A stretch of DNA of 64,000 nucleotides from Elmis aenea (lineage: Eukaryota; Arthropoda; Insecta; Coleoptera; Elmidae), in the NCBI GenBank assembly GCA_947652605.1, contig OX393583.1:9713222-9777221 (forward strand), read 5' to 3'. Of the stretch, positions 58,300 through 64,000 are shown piece by piece (within the stretch, counting starts at the first letter, position 1; each line of letters begins with the position of its first letter). Under the pieces are notes generated by a model that worked only from the letters and a program-made list of their open reading frames with translations, was not told the origin of the DNA and did no database searches. A program made the translations under genes and the position numbers.

Positions 58300-58996
58300 T
58301 AGAAGTACCCTCCCTAACAGACTATTAAACTTTGAATCTACCCAACCTCTGGCTCACAAAAAAACGGTCATATATAACTTAACAAAACGAGCAATTCACC
58401 TTTCACATTCCACAACCAGACACAACCAAATCAAAAAAATAAAACACATATTAGCACAAAACAGTTACCCAACAAAATTAACAAACAATATTATCAAACA
58501 ACAAACAAACAATTTTTACAACAACCGCAATAATAATAATGACAACAAACAAAAACCGGAAACAGATCATTTTGTTCCATTGCCATACATTGCCACCCTT
58601 TCGGAAAAATTAAATAACATAGTAAAGCCATATAACTTAAAAATAGCATATAAAAATTCAAACAATTTGAGACAATTATTTACTAAATTGAAAGATCCAA
58701 TAGAGGATAAAAAACAAACACATATTATATATAAAATACCATGTAAAAACTGTGAAGGTATATATATTGGACAAACTAAACAATATTTGGAAAAAAGAAT
58801 TCAAGCACATAAATACACTAAAAATTGCATTACAGCCTTAAATAAACATATGAAAACCTTAACACACACATTTGATTTTGACCAAACAGTAATTTTACAA
58901 AAAGAAACTAAAGAAAAACCAAGACAAATCATAGAAATGATCGATATTCAACAACACACACATAGTATTAATAATAAAACAGATATCCAAAACTAA
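58300..58996 (+). pseudogene. Penelope-like element, C-terminal part
   Basis: Open without a stop from at least 58307: NRLLNFESTQPLAHKKTVIY, an Asn-rich linker, FVPLPYIATLSEKLNNIVKP, then HIIYKIPCKNCEGIYIGQTK with LEKRIQAHKYTKN, and a stop at 58994. The order NF-S-P-HK, linker, CxxC and GIY-YIG nuclease is that of Penelope-like retroelements. No ATG opens it and the reverse transcriptase is missing, so it is 5'-truncated. A different subfamily from 28030-28593. Confidence 0.85.
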
Positions 58997-59367
58997 GCTC
59001 TATAAATAATAACTTAATCAAACCAAACCAAATTTAAAATTTAACAAATCCAACCCTGTACAAATAATTATTGTCATGTCATTAGCGACCTCTACACAGA
59101 GAAATTTTTAAAAACCACACACAATGCATCCGGTCTCAGCTGAACCATGTTTTTAATATGTTAATTTGTGATCGTCTTTTAATCTTTTTTAATTTTTTTA
59201 ATCTAATATAACAACATATATCAAATTACAAAAACCTCAAAATTTCAACTTTGTACTTGCGCAAGGGCTTACATATACAGGTAAAAAAACAAATAACACA
59301 ATATTATATGTAAATTTATATTAATATTTCAAAAAAACTATTTGTAGCTTTGGAACTTAAATAAAGA

Positions 59368-59412
59368 ATCACTTGAAAAAGATGCCATACCATAGCATCG
59401 AAACGTTGTGAT
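59368..59412 (+). ncRNA. Hammerhead-ribozyme-like motif
   Basis: ATCAC, then TTGAAAA-A-GATGC, loop, GCATC-GAAAC-GTT and GTGAT. The outer arms pair (stem I), stem II is five perfect pairs, and GAAAC-GUU gives a hammerhead-type cleavage triplet after a minimal stem III. The core has U3 and A8 in place of C3 and G8. Follows the Penelope fragment by about 370 bases. Confidence 0.5.
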
Positions 59413-59610
59413 AACATGCTAATAAGCTAGTATTTCAATTAAACCTTACAAACCCAATACCTAATATTTAAATTATCATCAAGAAAAGGTAACAATAAAA
59501 ATCCAATACCATATATATATATATATATATTATATATGTTGTGTTTCAGATTTTCGCGGTTACTATTATTTTGAATTTTGTCTTCGGAGTATATCCGCGT
59601 AGTATTTATA

Positions 59611-59657
59611 AATTCTCGACGTTTCGGCCAGCTCTCCCTGGCCATTTTCAAGAGATT
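59611..59657 (-). ncRNA. Hammerhead-ribozyme-like motif, minus strand
   Basis: On the minus strand: AATCTC, TTGAAAA-T-GGCC, loop, GGCC-GAAAC-GTC, GAGAATT. Same layout and same U3/A8 core as the plus-strand motifs. It presumably marks the end of another Penelope-like element, of which nothing else is recognisable. Confidence 0.5.
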
Positions 59658-59743
59658 AAACAAGATTTTAACTGTTTGATAAAAATAATGTCAGACAGAA
59701 ACTAATGTCACTTTATGTTAGTCAAGGCTGACTAAATTTGCAC

Positions 59744-60078
59744 CGTCTTCACAATGATATTATTATAAGTACCATTTTGCTTTTAAATAATTATGCTCAA
59801 TATTTAAAAAAAAGAGAATTATTATAGTCGCTGTGATATTGTTTTGTTTATTGCAATTTGCAAATACCTGTCAAATTTTTTTACGTTAGCAAACACTTGT
59901 CAAATCAGACAGAAATAAGTGTAATTATAATTAAGAAAAATGGCCTATACAAATAATGAAAAAGTTGATATGCTGTGCTGTTTCCACAGCCGACTATAAT
60001 AATTCTCTTTTTTTGAAATATTGAGCATAATTTAAAAGCAAGATGGTACTTATGATAATACCATTGTGAAGAGAAATT
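59744..60078 (+). mobile_element. Foldback remnant with start of a DUF4817-type transposase
   Basis: TTCACAATGATATTATTATAAG at the left and CTTATGATAATACCATTGTGAA at the right bound arms of about 90 bases. At 59940 an ATG opens a 19-codon frame beginning MAYTNNEKVDMLCCF, resembling the N terminus (helix-turn-helix) of the same transposase family as at 22690 and 57500; it runs into the right arm and stops. Confidence 0.65.
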
Positions 60079-60344
60079 GATTTAGAATGTGATTCTGTAA
60101 AAATATACAGAGTGTTCGATTTAAAAAACAAAAGTTGGATATTTTTCCGAAAAACTGGTAGGCTATGGAACAAAATTTTTAGCACCATTTTGTAGACCAG
60201 CTTTTGTTTAATAAGTTTCTCATTTAACTTTTTTTGGTAAGATTAATATTTCAGCAGATATAAGCTGTACAATGAAAAACCAGCCACACTGTATATACAC
60301 TCCTGTTTCATACATCTGCAGAAACCTTTGTTATACAAATTTTG

Positions 60345-60350
60345 TTTATT
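60345..60350 (-). promoter_or_regulatory. Poly(A) signal after the second terminal exon
   Basis: AATAAA on the minus strand, in the same relative place as that of the first channel gene (19584-19589). Confidence 0.5.
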
Positions 60351-60439
60351 TCGTTAAAAAATCATTTAATTGCAATTAAAAGAATTTATAAACATATCAA
60401 ATAAATAGTAATTTATAAGAATAATGATAAAATAAATGA

Positions 60440-60979
60440 TTAGTTCCAGTTTTCGTGTTTAGCTTTATTAAATATTTCTTCTTGGGACGCCGGGAACCAT
60501 TGCAACAAATATTTCCAATCTTTGTGTTTTAGGATTAGCACATCCACAACTGTTCTTGCTTTATACGACCACATATGAGGATAGTTCCCGAGTCCCTGCA
60601 GTTCCCCGAACGAATCGCCCAGTTTCAGTACCGTCCTCAGTATTTCGTTGTTACCCTGTTTGTCGTACACTTCTATCTCGCCGCTATGTATGAAGTACAT
60701 GCTACCATCAATGTCGCCTTTTTCGACCAGATAGCTACCAGGGAAATATACGCAACGGTTGAAATGAACTACCAATTGCCGTAGAAAGTCGATGTGTGTA
60801 TTTGCAAACAATACGTGGTTGTCGAGATGGTTACCGTATAGACCGCCCATGATATCTTCTTTAAGATAACGAGGAGCTTTTGTTATCAGAGCAGGTAACC
60901 ACTCTCCTTCTTGTCTATTCCAGAGTTGTTGGCAATATTTCCAGACTTTATTAAAAATTGGTGGCGATAAGTCTTGACC
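60440..60979 (-). CDS. Second copy of the channel's terminal CNBD exon (paralogue, partial)
   Basis: Acceptor GTTTTGTAG, phase 0, then GQDLSPPIFNKVWKYCQQLW, EWLPALITKAPRYLKEDIMG and a full CNBD with LVEKGDIDGSMYFIHSGE and LGDSFGELQGL, ending AKHENWN and TAA. About 94% of residues match exon 9 of the channel gene; differences cluster in the C-linker (KEDIM versus KQNIM, VWKY versus VRKY) and the last residues. Flanking intron and 3' sequence is also duplicated, from about 60310 to 61187. No further exon was found up to 64000, so it is either the 3' end of a tandem paralogue extending past the window or a stray duplicated exon. The frame is intact. Confidence 0.85.
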   Translation of the reverse strand, partial: GQDLSPPIFNKVWKYCQQLWNRQEGEWLPALITKAPRYLKEDIMGGLYGNHLDNHVLFANTHIDFLRQLVVHFNRCVYFPGSYLVEKGDIDGSMYFIHSGEIEVYDKQGNNEILRTVLKLGDSFGELQGLGNYPHMWSYKARTVVDVLILKHKDWKYLLQWFPASQEEIFNKAKHENWN

Positions 60980-61189
60980 CTACAAAACAACGATTAAATG
61001 AATGCAAAATGATTTTACTTTACATTTGCAACAAGTCCCTTAAATTATTTACAGAAATAAGAAAAAGATACAGGGTGTTTCAGACCACCCGTACCAGAAC
61101 TTTTATTCGAAAATGCGACGTCGACAAAGAAAGGGAACAATTTTTTATCACGAAAAGTGTATACGTAAAATTGACTGACGCTATAGCTA

Positions 61190-63015
61190 TACAGGGTGAG
61201 TCATAAGTGGCGGATCGGTCGATCGTCGCTAAACGGTTTGAGATATAAAGTTGATTCATACGGTATTCTATACAGTTTTTTCTTTCGAACACGATAAAAA
61301 TATTTTGAAATATACAGGGTGAGTCACCTCTCTGGAACCAATAGCAACTTTTTTATTTCAAATACAACGCCCCATTTTTTATTTAATATTCTTGACCGCC
61401 TTCATTTTAGCTTTACATCGATATAAAATAGTACAGGTCTTTATGCGGCCTTGTCACTAAAAAAATAATTTTTAAAATGTTTTAAGCCTTTATTTAAAAA
61501 ATTCTCCTGAAGTCATTTTTCGAAGCACAGAGTTGTAATTTGGTAAGGACATGCAGAATACATTGCTCTATTAGCTCGATACGAAAAAGTTTGAATCACG
61601 CATACAGGGTGTTCATAAATAGGTGGCAACTTTCCTGATTTTCAAAAGCTCGTAATTCAATTTTTTCAAATTTAAACCCCTTTATTTTCTTATGTCATCG
61701 AATTCGTCTTTAAGAGAGCTTCATTTTTTGTTAAGTATGTTTCGAGATTTTCGACATTTTTTCCTCTAATCATTATTAAAGCAAATAGGATGCCGTGGAA
61801 AAAAAACGGACTGTTCACTTCACTAACCTTATCATTTATATTTTGAATTATTGCATTTCCACAATTAATTTCACTTCACAAGAGCAAATTTGACATGGTT
61901 TATTCACCGTTTCGTGTATTTAATTACTAATAGTAGGTAGATACTTAGTCTTGTGGACTCACTTATAAGCAATAAATAAATTGACAACCTAATCAATTTT
62001 ATTATTGTTATGAACTTTACTAGTGTTTCTAAACCTTAAAGGAAGCGCGAAGAAAAATGGAAAATGAAAGACAAATTATTTGTTCAAACCACAAAAAAAA
62101 ACATTAAATAAATTCTGTAAATAAAATAATAGAACAAAAAAAATCATTGCTATATGAAATTGAATAAACTAGTTAGGCTATAAGTGCATATTAATCAAAA
62201 TGTGCGTAAATCCTTGCCGCCAGCAAAGGATTTCTTTCGCCTTCTCTCAAGCAATAAACCATATCAAGTTGCTCTTGTAAAGTGAAATTAATTGTGGAAA
62301 TGCTATAATGCAAGAAATAAATGACAAGTTTTTGGCGTTAGTGAAGTGAACAGTCAGCTTTTTCGATTTCTACGGCATCCTATTTGCTTTAATAACGATT
62401 AGAAAAAACAAATGTCGAATATCTCGAAAAGTATGAGTTTTGGGTATAGGACATACTTAATAAAAAATGAAGCTCTCTTAAAGACGAATTCGATGACCTA
62501 AGAAAATACAGGGGTTTGCATTTGAAAAAATTGAATTACGAGCTTTTGAAAATTAGGAAAGTTGCCACCTATTTATGAACACCCTGTATGCGTGATTCAA
62601 ACGTTTTCGTATCGAGCTAATAGAGCAATGTTTTCTGCATGTCCTTACCAAATTACAACTCTGTGCTTCGAAAAATGACTTCAGGAGAATTTTTTAAATA
62701 AAGACTTAAAACCTTGAAAAATGTTGAATTTTTTTTTTTTTAGTGACAAGGCCGCATTAAAAACCTGTACTATTTTATATCGATGTAAAGCTAAAATGAA
62801 GGCGGTCAAGATTATTAAATAAAAATGGGGTGTTGTATTTGAAATAAAAAAGTTGCTATTGGTTCCAGAGAGGTGACTCACCCTGTATATTTCATGATAT
62901 TTTGATCGGGTTCGGAAGAAAAAACTGTATGGAATACCGTTTGAATCAACTTTATATCTCAAACCGTTTAGCCACAATCGACCGATCCGCCACTAATGAC
63001 TCAACCTGTATAGTT
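61190..63015. mobile_element. Concentric foldback element, 1.8 kb
   Basis: Outer ends TACAGGGTGAGTCATAAGTGG and CCACTAATGACTCAACCTGTA. A second pair lies at 61313 (TACAGGGTGAGTCACCTCTC) and 62890 (GAGAGGTGACTCACCCTGTA), and a third at 61605 (TACAGGGTGTTCATAAATAGG) and 62589 (CCTATTTATGAACACCCTGTA). The arms pair almost throughout; the centre is at about 62090. Non-coding. Confidence 0.88.
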
Positions 63016-64000
63016 CTGGTGTTATTTGCTGCCATTTATGCTGTGTATCTACAACTCAAAAAATATGGATTTTTAGTGGCATAATAGTGGAAATTGTGCC
63101 GATTAAGTGTTTTGGTTGACAGTTCATACAAATTGTTTTGAATTTTCAAAGTCTACTACCGATATTTTAAGTAAAATACTCGCAAATAATCATAAGAATC
63201 GAAATAACTTCAAAAATATTATATTTAGACATAAAACATGCTTAACAACTTTGGAAGATAATTAAATTTTCTATAAGAAAATGTAAAAATATATAGGGTG
63301 CCCATTAAAAAAAATGACTTACATGCGTATAAAGTTTAGCGAAATGGACCGAGTAAAACGAACACCCTGTATATTATTTTAAAAGTTTAACCAATCAACA
63401 ATCACTATGACACTATTGTCTAATAAATTACGAGAGTAAATTGCTCTGGTGTTGTTATGTAAATAAATATAAATATTTTTAAAAAGGTCTGCATCTGTCA
63501 AAATTTTCAAAAAAACGTTAATAACTCAAAAACGGTTCATTTTAGATATAAACAACCTATAATATTTTGGAAAGAGAATTTAATTTTACATCCAAAAATA
63601 TACAGGGTGTTCCATATAAAAAAACAATGTTTGGTATCAGAGCGCAAAAACAAAACACTGTATAGTTGAAAATAATTTTAGGTTATGTAGTAAATGATTA
63701 CAAACAACTTTTACATTTAACTTTTTTTAATATTATTACTAATAACAGAGCTATCGAATAATTCGTCTTGGCTGGGACACCCTGTATAAAAGCCTAAGAA
63801 TAGTAAAAAAATAAATATATTTCGTTTGCAGGTTATAATTTTACTTCTGTCAATGTCAGTGGGGAGGTGTCGCTATGGAAATTAAATTTTTAATTAATAC
63901 TTTATACATAATAATTGTCAGCTAATTCGTTTACATTAGCTTTTTTCTATAATATAATTTTAATTTCGTAGAAAAATAGCATTTTTGTGCGATCGTACTA
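63016..64000. other. Small foldback pieces, otherwise unrecognised
   Basis: 63294-63377 (TATAGGGTGCCCATT to GAACACCCTGTATA) and 63599-63788 (TACAGGGTGTTCCATAT to GGGACACCCTGTATA) are short elements of the CAGGGTG family. Nothing coding was recognised to the end of the window. Confidence 0.5.

Noticed and set aside
1..64000. CRISPR arrays, operons, ribosome binding sites, phage genes
   Set aside because: Spliced genes and insect transposons show nuclear eukaryotic DNA; no such prokaryotic features were seen.
1..64000. tRNA or rRNA genes
   Set aside because: No cloverleaf with A and B box elements and no rRNA-like stretch was recognised by eye; a tRNAscan run would be needed to exclude them.

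Overview
This is an AT-rich eukaryotic window with GT-AG introns. The host genes (lachesin and a cyclic-nucleotide-gated-type channel) and the transposon families point to an insect. A beetle is my best guess, but that is inference. Most of the DNA is transposon-derived; host coding sequence is under 8 kb.

Region by region. 1-7.2 kb (+): the last six exons of lachesin, a GPI-anchored three-Ig-domain adhesion protein of septate junctions and neurons. Its introns hold a 0.7 kb foldback element, two hAT-type MITEs, a minisatellite and a CCTAA-rich block. 7.2-19.5 kb: intergenic transposon graveyard with foldback elements ending in CAGGGTG, a mariner remnant, a BEL/Pao gag-protease fragment inside a foldback element, and a broken piggyBac carrying a MITE with an exact 8-bp target duplication. 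19.7-54.3 kb (-): nine exons that join, with one 1-nt exception, into a single gene of about 2,078 codons. It encodes four successive units of six membrane segments plus a cyclic-nucleotide-binding domain (CNBD), a four-repeat channel laid out like CNGK. Its introns hold P element, PIF/Harbinger, hAT, Penelope and several non-LTR retrotransposon remnants. 55-60 kb: two 3' ends of one LINE family, a transposase/LINE chimera, a Penelope fragment and hammerhead-ribozyme-like motifs. 60.4-61.0 kb (-): a second, about 94% identical copy of the channel's last exon, probably the 3' end of a neighbouring paralogue lying mostly outside the window. 61-64 kb: concentric foldback elements.

Lachesin and the channel gene are convergent (tail to tail). 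The channel's four modules would fold as a pseudotetramer. No module keeps a GYG filter, and CNBD quality is uneven: units 1 and 4 keep the Gly-Glu of the binding cassette, units 2 and 3 do not. The most interesting observations are this channel and its repeated intron positions, the 361-bp perfect-identity tract between its two terminal exons, a foldback element built by inverted duplication of a transposase 3' end, and three hammerhead-like motifs sharing the same paired 3/8 core change.

There is a 200-base assembly gap at 27760-27959. All gene models come from reading splice signals and similarity by eye; no alignment or transcript was available.
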